From positions 62,001 through 126,000 of the forward strand of contig NZ_MRCD01000014.1 of the NCBI RefSeq assembly GCF_001904745.1: a stretch of DNA of 64,000 nt. Direction: 5' to 3'. The notes below the pieces were generated by a model, which was not told the DNA's origin, made no database searches, and saw only the letters and a list, made by a program, of their open reading frames with translations. The stretch's first letter is position 1; each line of letters begins with the position of its first letter. The DNA comes from Calothrix sp. HK-06 (GTDB lineage: Bacteria > Cyanobacteriota > Cyanobacteriia > Cyanobacteriales > Nostocaceae). A program made the translations under genes and the position numbers. Shown here piece after piece: positions 54,401-62,652 of this stretch.

Positions 54401-56259
54401 ATACCACATCTCTACCAGAAAAACGTTTAACAGCTTACATAGTCCTAAACAAAACTCCTAACTCCTCACTCCTAACTCCTAACTCTTCATTACAGGATGA
54501 GCAAATTTCGCAGTGGCAGATGCTGTATGACGAAACTTATAATCAACCTGCTGCCGACTTAGACCCGACATTTAATATAGTAGGTTGGAATAGTAGTTAT
54601 ACAAAGGCGCCAATACCAGCAGAGTCTTTACGTGAGTGGGTAAATAACCAAGTAGCGCAAATTTTAGCTTTACAACCCAGTCGAGTATTAGAAATTGGAT
54701 GTGGAACAGGTTTACTATTATTTCAAATAGCACCTCACTGCACTAAATATTGTGGGACAGACTTTTCTAATGTTTCGCTTAATTACATCCGTCAACAGTT
54801 GGCACAAACGCCATATCAACAGGTAACATTGATGGAGAAAATGGCAACTGATTTTGAGGGTATCAAAGCACAAGCTTTTGATGCAGTAATTCTCAATTCA
54901 GTTGTCCAGTATTTCCCCAGCATTGATTATCTAACACAAGTATTAGAAGGCGCCATCCAAGCAACTGCTCCAGGTGGGTTTATATTTATTGGAGATGTGC
55001 GTAGTTTGCCACTGTTAGAAGCTTTTCATGCGGAAGTGGAACTGTATCAAGCAGAACCGGATGTTACACGTGAACAGTTGCGGCAGCGGGTGCAAATGCA
55101 AATTTTCCAAGAAACAGAGTTAGTAATAAATCCTGCTTTCTTCTATACATTAAAACAGCGCTTTCCTCAAATTAGCGACGTACAAATACAATTGCTGCGT
55201 GGTCATGATGATAATGAATTAACACGGTTTCGTTATAATGCGGTTGTTAAAGTTGGCGCCGTTGATCCCCACCATAATAATACCGTAGGGGCGGGTTCAC
55301 CCATACCCTACAATCAAATCGAAAATATTGCTAAACCCGCCCCTAAACCCGCCCCCAGAATATCATGGCACAAAAACAATTTAACAATAACGACGATATA
55401 CCATGAATTAATTCAAAACCAACCAGAAATATTACACATTACCAACATACCAAACGCGCGCGTAACAGCAGCAGTTAAAACAGCACAATGGATATCAGGC
55501 GCCGAAGAATATAAAACAGTAGCTCAAATGCGCGAAGCATTACAAAAACTCGATAACCCAGGAGTAGACCCAGAAGATTTTTATACTTTAGTTGAAAAAC
55601 TACCCTACAACATTAATATAAGCTGGTCAGACTCTAATATAGAAGGACGCTATGACGTATTATTTGTCAGGCAAGATGTAACAATTACTCCACTTACTCA
55701 GCACTCAACACTCAGCACTCAGCACTCAAATAATCCCTTACAGGCAAAAGCCGCGCGAAAAATTATACCACAATTACAAACATACTTGGCACAAAAATTA
55801 CCAGAGTATATGGTGCCATCCGCTTTTGTCGTACTGGAATCATTACCCCTTAATCAAGCAGGTAAAATAGACCGTCACGCAATACCTCAGCCTGATACGA
55901 TTAAAAAAGAATTTTCAGAAGCTTATATTGCTCCCCAAACTGATATTGAGAAGACTTTAGTCAAAATTTTTACAGAGGTTTTAGGAATTAAGCGTTGCGG
56001 TATTCATGATAACTTCTTTGAATTAGGTGGGCATTCGTTACTGGCAACTCAGCTTGCATCTAGAGTACGCGATGCTTTTAAAGTGGAATTACCTTTGAGT
56101 AGTATATTTGAGGCGCCGACAATTGCAGGATTATCTAAAGTCGTGGAAAGCTTGAAAGATAATAATGCTAAAAGTCAGGCGCCTGCACTAGTACCAATAT
56201 CTCGTGAGAGCCGACGAATGAGATTATCTTCATTAAATAAAGATAGTAAAAAGCAGTAA
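51484..56259 (+). CDS. Non-ribosomal peptide synthetase, one module with N-methyltransferase (dock-C-A-NMT-PCP)
   Basis: The 1,591-residue protein starts with a TubC-type docking domain (1-52: MNTAEFLSYLRQLDIQIVVE), then a condensation domain (HHIISDG from residue 198), an adenylation domain (YVIYTSGSTGKPKG near 695; pocket D-A-W-F-L-G-N-V-V, the classical Leu code), and within it an N-methyltransferase from about 1010 to 1260 (VLEIGCGTGLLLFQIA binds SAM). The carrier Ser is 1518, and the short tail ALVPISRESRRMRLSSLNK ends the protein. It would add N-methyl-Leu. There is no thioesterase or reductase. Several repeats are translated in frame (53141, 54179, 54451, 55286, 55693). Confidence 0.93.
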   Translation: MNTAEFLSYLRQLDIQIVVEDERLLCSAPEGTLTPELRAEIQKRKPEIIALLTIHNPILPSHLTNPPLSFAQQRLWFLDQLVPNNPFYNVPFALRLTGTLDIAALEYTFQQIIRRHDALRTNFVLQQEQPIQVIVPELQTPLKFIDLRHLAKQERQTQAQQLITQEIQSPFNLSKGSLLRILLLQLDDTAYILLINLHHIISDGWSIGVLIKEIAAFYQNTPLPKLPIQYADFAHWQRQYLQGDILQNQLNYWRHQLDNISALNLPTDRSRPEVATYKGARKFLQLPSNLSQALKTLSQQEGVTLFITLLAAFQTLLYRYTHQNDIAIGSPIANRNRSELEGLIGFFVNSLVLRTDLSGNPTFKELLYRVREVALGAYQHQDLPFEKLVELLHPERNLNQNPLFQVVFAMQNAPMSTLKLSGLTLSPLQLNYETTRFDLELHLWEQGENVWVNSEGISGFVIYSTDLFDEATITRMLGHFQVLLESIVNNPEQNIANLPLLTPAEQHQLLVEWNNTHADYPQDKCIHQLFEEQIEKNSNAPALIFPLKTIQNCHSERSEESQTLTEMFRYAQHDKSTYEQLNIRSNKIAHYLQKLGVGADVIVGLCVDRSIDLVAGMLGILKAGGAYLPLDPSYPTARLNYMLEDAQVKIVLTQQQWVEHLGKHELQVICLDKDENIAQESEENPYSNVTINNLAYVIYTSGSTGKPKGVQIEHRSLLNLVYWHKKAFCISSQDRSSQIASVAFDACVWEIFPYLSAGASIYFPDDNIKRAPEQLQEWLNNNGITISFVPTPLCEKLLLLDWSNKDTKLRILLTGGDKLNYYPTTEYPFAVINNYGPTENTVVTTSGNIPTIGRPIANTQVYIFDEYLQPVPIGVKGELYIAGDGLARGYINQPQLTNILWSGHPCPLGVNIGDYKIYKTGDLGRYLPDGNIEFLGRVDNQVKIRGYRIELEEIETLLNQHPAVQQAVVTAQNTTSLPEKRLTAYIVLNKTPNSSLLTPNSSLQDEQISQWQMLYDETYNQPAADLDPTFNIVGWNSSYTKAPIPAESLREWVNNQVAQILALQPSRVLEIGCGTGLLLFQIAPHCTKYCGTDFSNVSLNYIRQQLAQTPYQQVTLMEKMATDFEGIKAQAFDAVILNSVVQYFPSIDYLTQVLEGAIQATAPGGFIFIGDVRSLPLLEAFHAEVELYQAEPDVTREQLRQRVQMQIFQETELVINPAFFYTLKQRFPQISDVQIQLLRGHDDNELTRFRYNAVVKVGAVDPHHNNTVGAGSPIPYNQIENIAKPAPKPAPRISWHKNNLTITTIYHELIQNQPEILHITNIPNARVTAAVKTAQWISGAEEYKTVAQMREALQKLDNPGVDPEDFYTLVEKLPYNINISWSDSNIEGRYDVLFVRQDVTITPLTQHSTLSTQHSNNPLQAKAARKIIPQLQTYLAQKLPEYMVPSAFVVLESLPLNQAGKIDRHAIPQPDTIKKEFSEAYIAPQTDIEKTLVKIFTEVLGIKRCGIHDNFFELGGHSLLATQLASRVRDAFKVELPLSSIFEAPTIAGLSKVVESLKDNNAKSQAPALVPISRESRRMRLSSLNKDSKKQ
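53141..53205. repeat. 28-bp inverted repeat element inserted in frame in NRPS 2
   Basis: GTCATTCTGAGCGCAGCGAA and, on the other strand, GTCATGTTGAGCGTAGCGAA are the ends of a palindromic element. It is translated as CHSERSEESQ...FRYAQHDK at the start of the A domain. The same CHSERSEE peptide marks this element in many bacterial genomes (general knowledge). Confidence 0.85.
54179..54210. repeat. GGGCATCCTTGCCCG repeat in NRPS 2
   Basis: TTGTGGAGTGGGCATCCTTG CCCGCTCG, a single arm of the unit found in NRPS 1, at the same place in the A domain (LWSGHPCPLG). Confidence 0.75.
54451..54495. repeat. In-frame heptamer tandem repeat in NRPS 2
   Basis: CTCCTAA-type heptamers, the same as in the terC-ndk spacer, translated as TPNSSLLTPNSSLQ at the junction of the A domain and the methyltransferase. 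Confidence 0.8.
55286..55348. repeat. Palindromic GTAGGGGCGGGTT repeat in NRPS 2
   Basis: CCGTAGGGGCGGGTTCACCC and AAACCCGCCCCTAAA are opposite arms of another dispersed palindrome, translated as VGAGSPIPYNQIENIAKPAP right after the methyltransferase domain. Confidence 0.7.
55693..55735. repeat. Second in-frame tandem repeat in NRPS 2
   Basis: ACTCAGC/ACTCAAC heptamers translated as TQHSTLSTQHSNN in the loop before the last A-domain helix. Confidence 0.75.
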
Positions 56260-56438
56260 GCAGGAATGTAGAGACGTTACATCTTTTACCTCTACTACGT
56301 TGTTAGATAAGCTTTGAGTAGGCGCCATAGTTCGACATCAAACAAAATTATTATTATAGTTATAACTGCGCCAATTGGCAGTATAAGCTAAAATAGAATT
56401 GTATACATAAGTTACATGCTAATAAATTATAAATATAT

Positions 56439-57035
56439 ATGCCATATAATAAGTTTGACCTTGAAACGCTGGTTACAGAGTTCAGCTTAGAAATATCGGA
56501 AGATACTAGCTTATTTCCTAACATCCAACCTATAGAACCAAGTGATTTATTGAAAGCTACTTTAGAAGAAAATATACCTTTAGCTACAGCAATTAACACA
56601 GAAAAAGCACGTGGTGAATTAATTATTTTTCCTATATTACTAGAAGTCAAACGAAGAATTAATATACCAATATCTATATTTTCGGGAAAAGAGTTTAATG
56701 TTGATATTGTACGTGGTTTAAATGGGAATCCTGACTTTTTAATTAGTCGTAACCGCGAACAGTTTTTTATTACTGCTCCTGTAATAACGCTTGTGGAAGC
56801 AAAAAACCAAGATATTAACAGTGGTTTGGGTCAGTGCGGCGCTGAAATGGTTGCAGCACAGATATACAATGCAAAAAAAAATAATGCGATTGATTCTGTT
56901 TTTGGTTGCGTTACTACAGGTGCTTTATGGAGATTTTTACGCTTGGAAAATCAAACTTTATATATTGATAAAGTAGAAATACCACTTGAACCTGTGGAGC
57001 GATTGCTAGGCATTTTTTCACAAATTATAAAATAA
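56439..57035 (+). CDS. PD-(D/E)XK-like hypothetical protein
   Basis: The 198-residue protein has NPDFLISRNREQFFITAPVI TLVEAKNQDI, a D...EAK arrangement on adjacent strands that fits the PD-(D/E)XK nuclease core, followed by helical GQCGAEMVAAQIYNAKKNN with a conserved Gln. No membrane or DNA-binding domain is visible. I cannot name a family; a Uma2-like or restriction-type role is possible. It follows the NRPS genes by 180 nt on the same strand but lacks their GGCGCC sites and is AT-rich. Confidence 0.55.
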   Translation: MPYNKFDLETLVTEFSLEISEDTSLFPNIQPIEPSDLLKATLEENIPLATAINTEKARGELIIFPILLEVKRRINIPISIFSGKEFNVDIVRGLNGNPDFLISRNREQFFITAPVITLVEAKNQDINSGLGQCGAEMVAAQIYNAKKNNAIDSVFGCVTTGALWRFLRLENQTLYIDKVEIPLEPVERLLGIFSQIIK

Positions 57036-57050
57036 TAAACTCGCTACACC

Positions 57051-57092
57051 CTAGAAGGGTGCAGCTAATTGAAGAAAGCCCCACCCTTCTAG
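57051..57092. terminator. CTAGAAGGGTG / CACCCTTCTAG hairpin
   Basis: Perfect 11-bp arms between convergent stops (57035 and 57225). Probably a bidirectional terminator. Confidence 0.6.
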
Positions 57093-57224
57093 GATACAGA
57101 AGAACGGATGGTGGGTCTTACCCCTCAGTTACACGATTTGTCTGTGACAATGAATGCGACATTCCCGAAGGGTAGGGATTAAACCCTTGTGTCTACAACA
57201 ATTTCAGACAGCATATAATTCTTT

Positions 57225-59963
57225 TCAGGAGGTTACAGGTTTCCAATTATTAAGTTTTTCCTCAATCAACTTCAATTCATTAAGATATTCACTTAATTCG
57301 ATTCTTTGACTTTCAAGATGAGCAATAATATTAGGCGCCTCAACTTCCCTCGTTGCCCGTTCCTTTAACAAGTAGTCAAATTCAGCCTGAAACCGATTAA
57401 TATAATTATTGATTTGTTTTTCGCCTTTTTGAAAATCCTCTGATATTTGTTTTTCAATAACGCGCTCAAGCAACTCAATGTTATTCTGAACTTGTAAGTC
57501 TATCTTTTGCTGAATGCCTTGACAAGTAAGCCGTAAATCGATTTCATAATAAGACACTGTTTCATTATATGGAACATCTACTTCATAGACTTTATCTGAC
57601 TCACAGCAACGGCTCTTTGTCCTTTTTTCTTTTTTAGTTCTAGCGTATACTTGTTGCTGATGCTGGATTTTTGCATCAATTCCGGAGAATTCAAACTTGG
57701 GAAACTGAATTTCATTGATACCTATTTCAACTTCCAAAGCACTTCCTAAATATTTAGAAAGTTCATTAGAGATTGCTTGAATTTCCTTTTGAATTTCTTT
57801 AACTAAACTTTCACGAATATTTGTTCCTTCTCTAATGAGTTTGTCTTGAGTATCTAGCCAAAAGCTTTGTATTACAGGGGTGCAGTATTCATTGATGGTT
57901 TTACCAATTTTCTCAGCATCTTTTTTATTATTGACCCTAATTTTGTAAGGGTCTGAGCTAGAAGCTGCTACAAAAAAAGCAAACTCCCACAAATACGCTA
58001 AAAGGTTTTTGCCTTCCTTATTATGTACAGGTTTTTGAGATTTATTCTTCGCTACTTTCTCAATTTCCATTTCTATACGTTTTTTAGCGTTTTCAGCAAA
58101 TTTATTAATACCTTTGCTAAATGTATTAATTAATACTTGCTTTTGCTCCTCTACGGACTTTTTTACTTTTGCTACTTTCCCCCTAGCTAAATCAGAATTT
58201 TGCTTATATTCTTCTATTGTTTGTTGAAGTTCTTCAAACTCGATCTCCCACCCTTTTATTTCTGTAATAAAAGTCTCTTCAATAGCTTGAGCAGACTTAT
58301 TTAACGTAGCTAAAACATCACTTAATAAAATCCACCCCGAATTACGGACAACTGTTTGAATTACAGTATTTTCTATGGTTGTAATGCCACTATCCTGTAA
58401 AGCTCTTGGTGCAATATCTGTTAATTCTGAAATATAACGTCTGCCGTGTTCATCTTTTTCCATGTAGCTGAAAAGGAAGAATTTGTCAAAATCTGCTTCA
58501 TGTTCTCTAGTTGCAACTTTATTTTGTATAAGTTTTGCTAATAATCCTTGCCATGCACTTGCTGGGAAAATAATTGGTTCTGGTATTCCAAACCCTGATA
58601 AGGTTTCACTTAAATCTTTGATGACATCTTCGATGGGTCTATCTTTCTCGGCTTTTCTATCTACTTTGTTCAGAATAAAGTAAATTTTATTACTCCTTGC
58701 TAAAAACTCCTTACGTTGCTCAATCAAATCTTTAAGTAATTCCGCATTCGTATTATCTTTAAATGATGTGTAATCCAGAATGAATAATATAGCATCGCTA
58801 GTTCGCAGTGCTTCTAGGGCAGTCTGTTTTAGAGCTACTGTACTAAATTTTACTGATTCCCACTCATTTGGACCAGGAGTATCCACGAGTGTAAAGCTAG
58901 CTAGAGATGGAATTTGACTAATAGCCTCAACAGGATGTTCTAATTCAAAACGTATTGTACCATCAGCGTTCTGTGTTTCTCGAATTTCATGGGTACGCTC
59001 TAAAAATTTTCGACGAATTTCTCCTGCTTCACCTTGTATTAAAACCACAGGTTCTCGTCTACCATCTCGATATTCTAAAAGTCTAGGTGTTTGTCCAGCT
59101 TTAATTGGACGAATGTCTGTCCGACAAACTGTACAAGCTTCTGTTTCGCTTGCTAATACATCGGCGCCAATTAAGGCGTTTAGAAAGGTGCTTTTACCCG
59201 CTTTCATTGCCGCAATTACAGCAACCTGAAATTTTTGTTCATTTAAAGCTTTCAATGCTCTGGTAATATCATCTTCAACACTTTGTAGTCTTTGAGTAGC
59301 ATCTCCTTCTTTTAATCGTTGAGTACGAAGTTGTTTGAGATAGTTTAAGAATCTGTTACCAGTATCAGAAAGTTTACTATGGCTTGACTGAAATTTTTCA
59401 GAAGGCATATTTTTATAACTGTATTCCATTACATTTTTCTCCGATGTTGTTTCACGGTCTTCTAAAGTTATTTTCTCTGTTATACTCGATTCATTTAAAT
59501 AATCTACTTGCTTCAAATATTCTCGTTTAACAGCAGCAGTAAGATTACGCGCGTAGTAATCACTAGGAACACAGATTAACTCTTCATTGATTTTGCAAAG
59601 AACGGTATTTGTAAGTTCTACTGCTTGTACAAAGTTTTTTAAAGCTGCTTCTGTAGGTTCCCTATCAATATCCCACATTAGGGAAATGAGACTTTGTTGC
59701 AACCTAACTGCTAATCGCAAACAGTCTTTTTCGACTTCATCTAACGCGCGCTGACGAGTTAAGTCTAAAATCTGCTTTTTGCTTTTATCTGCTAGTTCGT
59801 TATACCGTTTCTTTAAATTTGTGTATTTATCTGCTAGTTCATTTGCAACAGTTTTATGATGTTGAGCGGCTTGTCTATCACTTTCACCTGCTGCATGAGT
59901 AGTAAAAGCACCAACGACAGCCCCAACAGCTAATCCTAGGGCGCCGAAAAGAAAAGGGAGCAT
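57225..59963 (-). CDS. Membrane-anchored dynamin-like GTPase
   Basis: The 912-residue protein has an N-terminal glycine-zipper helix (LFGALGLAVGAVVGAFTTHA), a coiled-coil region to about 235, then a dynamin-superfamily G domain: P-loop AAMKAGKST (251-259), switch Thr region ETEACTVCRTD, DTPGPNEW from 361 and NKVD at 432-435. A long helical stalk with several heptad stretches (EFEELQQTIEEYKQNSDLAR and the C-terminal 100 residues) follows. A Cys-containing loop (KSRCCESDKVYEVDV) is unusual. Bacterial dynamins remodel membranes; some act in phage defence. The upstream partner gene is 21 nt away, so one operon. Confidence 0.85.
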   Translation of the reverse strand: MLPFLFGALGLAVGAVVGAFTTHAAGESDRQAAQHHKTVANELADKYTNLKKRYNELADKSKKQILDLTRQRALDEVEKDCLRLAVRLQQSLISLMWDIDREPTEAALKNFVQAVELTNTVLCKINEELICVPSDYYARNLTAAVKREYLKQVDYLNESSITEKITLEDRETTSEKNVMEYSYKNMPSEKFQSSHSKLSDTGNRFLNYLKQLRTQRLKEGDATQRLQSVEDDITRALKALNEQKFQVAVIAAMKAGKSTFLNALIGADVLASETEACTVCRTDIRPIKAGQTPRLLEYRDGRREPVVLIQGEAGEIRRKFLERTHEIRETQNADGTIRFELEHPVEAISQIPSLASFTLVDTPGPNEWESVKFSTVALKQTALEALRTSDAILFILDYTSFKDNTNAELLKDLIEQRKEFLARSNKIYFILNKVDRKAEKDRPIEDVIKDLSETLSGFGIPEPIIFPASAWQGLLAKLIQNKVATREHEADFDKFFLFSYMEKDEHGRRYISELTDIAPRALQDSGITTIENTVIQTVVRNSGWILLSDVLATLNKSAQAIEETFITEIKGWEIEFEELQQTIEEYKQNSDLARGKVAKVKKSVEEQKQVLINTFSKGINKFAENAKKRIEMEIEKVAKNKSQKPVHNKEGKNLLAYLWEFAFFVAASSSDPYKIRVNNKKDAEKIGKTINEYCTPVIQSFWLDTQDKLIREGTNIRESLVKEIQKEIQAISNELSKYLGSALEVEIGINEIQFPKFEFSGIDAKIQHQQQVYARTKKEKRTKSRCCESDKVYEVDVPYNETVSYYEIDLRLTCQGIQQKIDLQVQNNIELLERVIEKQISEDFQKGEKQINNYINRFQAEFDYLLKERATREVEAPNIIAHLESQRIELSEYLNELKLIEEKLNNWKPVTS

Positions 59964-59984
59964 AAAAAGTGTGGATACTAAAAT

Positions 59985-60995
59985 TTATTTCTTATTTTCT
60001 GGAAGCTGAGGAATAAAATCAGCAAGTAACTCACTATGTGCTGATGTTAATCCTAGAGGTTTAGCAATAAATGCTGATTCCTGATATCTTTTTATTGCTC
60101 CTTCGATACCTGGTAATATAGGTCGATTTGTAATCTGTTCATTAACTAATTTTGTCTCAGCCAAAAACTCTAGATTTTTCTGATGTTCGTAAATTAGCTC
60201 ATTTTCAATCTCTTGCAAACGTTGTAATTCCTGCTGAGTCAAAGATTCGTAATAAGCTTTAACAACCTGTTTATGTTCACCAAGAATATTAAAAAACTCG
60301 TGAACCATACCCGCAGTTCCGACAACAGCCAAGGCAGGGGAAACGGCAGTTAAAGCTATTGCAATTGGTGGACACATTGTTGCTACTGTTGTAACTGCAA
60401 ATGCTGTTGTACCTCCAACTACACCCCCAACAAGAGTATCTTTTAATGTTTCTACACCAGCTTGTTGTGGAGAAATTTCATCTCGAATTACACGAAGCGC
60501 ATTGGTGAGCATTGAAAATGGTGCCATTGTTGCAGCACCAATAACTGCTCCTTTTGGCGCCGCTTTAATGCCAGCTTTAACACCTCCTGCCAAGTTATCA
60601 AAATGCCATTTGGCATCTAGTCTCATTTGCTCTTGCCAAGACATAGGTTTACCACCACGAGCAATATTGTCTTTGGCATTCTCCCATTTGATGTTTTTGG
60701 GGTGATTAGAGCCTCCTTTACTATGAGGCTTAATGTGGCTAGCGTGCTTATCAGACAAGTATTTTTGTGCATTTTGACCAGCTTCGGTGCTGTCAATACC
60801 TGCTCGCTGAGATGGGGGGATTTTATTTAACATTTCTTGAGAAGAGACCCTAGTTCTTAAAGGTTCACCAGGTCGAACCCCACCTTTGTGCAATCTACGC
60901 ACTACATTTACAGGTAAATCCTGCAATTGAATATGCTCGACGCTGTTTGTAGCAGCAGCGTTCACAGCAGAATTACGCTCAGAATCATTGGACAT
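59985..60995 (-). CDS. HNH-like nuclease domain fused to a membrane segment; dynamin partner
   Basis: A 336-residue protein in three parts. Residues 75-115 carry DKHASHIKPHSKGGSNHPKN IKWENAKDNIARGG, an HNH-type core with paired His and Asn (H84, H87, H91, N97, N101, N107) but without zinc cysteines. Residues about 140-235 are Gly/Ala-rich hydrophobic (GAVIGAATMAPFSM, LVGGVVGGTTAFAVTTVATM, ALAVVGTAGM), probably membrane-inserting. A helical, charged C-terminal part follows. First gene of a tight pair with the dynamin-like GTPase. Nuclease activity is inferred from pattern only. Confidence 0.65.
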   Translation of the reverse strand: MSNDSERNSAVNAAATNSVEHIQLQDLPVNVVRRLHKGGVRPGEPLRTRVSSQEMLNKIPPSQRAGIDSTEAGQNAQKYLSDKHASHIKPHSKGGSNHPKNIKWENAKDNIARGGKPMSWQEQMRLDAKWHFDNLAGGVKAGIKAAPKGAVIGAATMAPFSMLTNALRVIRDEISPQQAGVETLKDTLVGGVVGGTTAFAVTTVATMCPPIAIALTAVSPALAVVGTAGMVHEFFNILGEHKQVVKAYYESLTQQELQRLQEIENELIYEHQKNLEFLAETKLVNEQITNRPILPGIEGAIKRYQESAFIAKPLGLTSAHSELLADFIPQLPENKK

Positions 60996-61129
60996 GGGTT
61001 GATTATACGTTCTTAGGTTTCACAGCTTAAAACCAAAACATGGTTAAATAGCTTCTTTGTTCATAATTCCCATGCGCTCATCAGTAATAACATAATTAGA
61101 GCAAAACGAGTGCAAAATTCTTTGATGCT

Positions 61130-61196
61130 ACTAAATCTTTTGTACTAATTAGGCGCGATTTGGAGAGAGTGGCGCAAGAATGCTGCTCGTCTAAAT
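61130..61196 (+). pseudogene. Short coding scrap with a direct repeat
   Basis: The + strand reads FFDATKSFVLIRRDLERVAQ then stops. ACTAAATCTTTTGTACTA (61130-61147) is repeated exactly at 62653-62670, where it encodes the same ATKSFVL in a similar context. The two scraps flank the FHA-PrsW gene. Confidence 0.35.
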
Positions 61197-61227
61197 TCTA
61201 AACCTGTTCGTTTATTTTGAGTGTAAC

Positions 61228-62550
61228 TTAATGAAGAACAGCAGATTTTTGTAAACGTCCTGAAAGTTGACGAGCTTTGAGGATAGCTGCCATTAAAAAT
61301 ACATAGGCAACAGAGCCAATCACAGCTAAAAATATACTAGCGAGTAAAGTGTGCTGTTGTTTGTCTTGTAAAATAGTTGCTACCGCCGCTACGCTATGTA
61401 TAACACCTGATGTTAGATAGCCAATTCCTAAAAGGTGCCAACGTTTGCCCGGTTTAAGCGCACTCAATCCAATAAAGTAACCGAAATAGCCACTGTATGC
61501 GACCTGTCCAAAAATATCACCTAAAATTTGAGGAATTAAAAGAGTTAATCCGGCAAAATGGCTAACGCTTTCGATTTCGTGATGTACATGCATCATAGTC
61601 TCGACTAACGCAAATCCAGTAGCAGATGCAGTTCCCAAAAGTATTCCATCCATCGGTTCCCATATACCAATGAGTTCCCGCTTTGGTGATGGAAGTAGTG
61701 TACCGAGCAAGTAAACTAATAGTACAGGCAATGCTTTAAACAGTTCTTCAAAGAACCCTTTTGCTAAAATAGCCTTGATAATTAAATCAACAATCTGCAA
61801 ACCTGTTTTTGGTGTTGATATATGGAATCCACCCAAAAGTGGTAAACCAGTAGCTAAACCGACGCTAACTAGCAACCACCAAGGTTTATGTTTATGGCAA
61901 AATTTATGCATTAAGTAATGACTCGCACCAGCTAGATAAGCTGCCAAAATGTAAAAGAAAAATAATTCATTGATTTTCCTAGTCACTAACATTGCAACTA
62001 CGAACATCACCGTAATAATACCTGGTATAAAGAAACCATTTTGATGTAAATTGAATTTTTTCGAGGCAACAGGAAATAATTCTGTCAGGCTAAGGTGATG
62101 GTTATTGAAACTTGGTAGTAGAGAGGAAATCGTGAAATTTTTGCTGAGAGAATGTTGCGGTGGGCTATTGACAAAGGTTACAGTTATTGTATAAGAACCT
62201 ATTTGCAAAGTATCGCCATTATTGAGAATACACCGTTTCTGACGTTTACCATTGACAAAAGTATCATGAGTACTGCTCTGGTTTATTACTAGCAAATGGT
62301 CGCCTTCCCAATCAATTAAGGTATGATACCGAGAAACCTTATGACTATTAAGCACCATTCGAGAAACGGGGCGGTTGTGGATTTTGCTAGGCATCTGGGC
62401 AAATTCTCTACCAAAGGCAATCGGCAAACTCAAACGAGGTTCGCGCGGTTTAGAGGTTGCTGTATCTTTCCAGCTTAATTGAATTTGAAAGTTACTCTTC
62501 ATTAGTCTTATACGGTTATTGGCACTGCTGTCTGTTACTAGTGGTGACAT
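61228..62550 (-). CDS. FHA domain fused to a PrsW-type intramembrane protease
   Basis: The 440-residue protein starts with an FHA phosphothreonine-binding domain (about 40-130: FGREFAQMPSKIHN, SRMVLNSHKVSRYHTLIDWE, NQSSTHDTFVNGKR), then eight or so membrane helices. KGFFEELFKALPVLLVYLLG has the Glu-Glu pair, ATGFALVETMMHVHH the second motif and LGIGYLTSGVIHSVAAVA the His, as in the PrsW/CAAX-type glutamic intramembrane proteases. The fusion suggests cleavage of membrane proteins triggered by Thr phosphorylation. The start may be a Met at residue 17. Confidence 0.85.
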   Translation of the reverse strand: MSPLVTDSSANNRIRLMKSNFQIQLSWKDTATSKPREPRLSLPIAFGREFAQMPSKIHNRPVSRMVLNSHKVSRYHTLIDWEGDHLLVINQSSTHDTFVNGKRQKRCILNNGDTLQIGSYTITVTFVNSPPQHSLSKNFTISSLLPSFNNHHLSLTELFPVASKKFNLHQNGFFIPGIITVMFVVAMLVTRKINELFFFYILAAYLAGASHYLMHKFCHKHKPWWLLVSVGLATGLPLLGGFHISTPKTGLQIVDLIIKAILAKGFFEELFKALPVLLVYLLGTLLPSPKRELIGIWEPMDGILLGTASATGFALVETMMHVHHEIESVSHFAGLTLLIPQILGDIFGQVAYSGYFGYFIGLSALKPGKRWHLLGIGYLTSGVIHSVAAVATILQDKQQHTLLASIFLAVIGSVAYVFLMAAILKARQLSGRLQKSAVLH

Positions 62551-62652
62551 GCGGCTTAATATGCAACCACATTATTATATGAGTGGAACAATGAGTGGAA
62601 CGGGCGGACTCTAGAGTTTCATCTCAAAGCCCTGCATAAATTGTCTGGTGCC

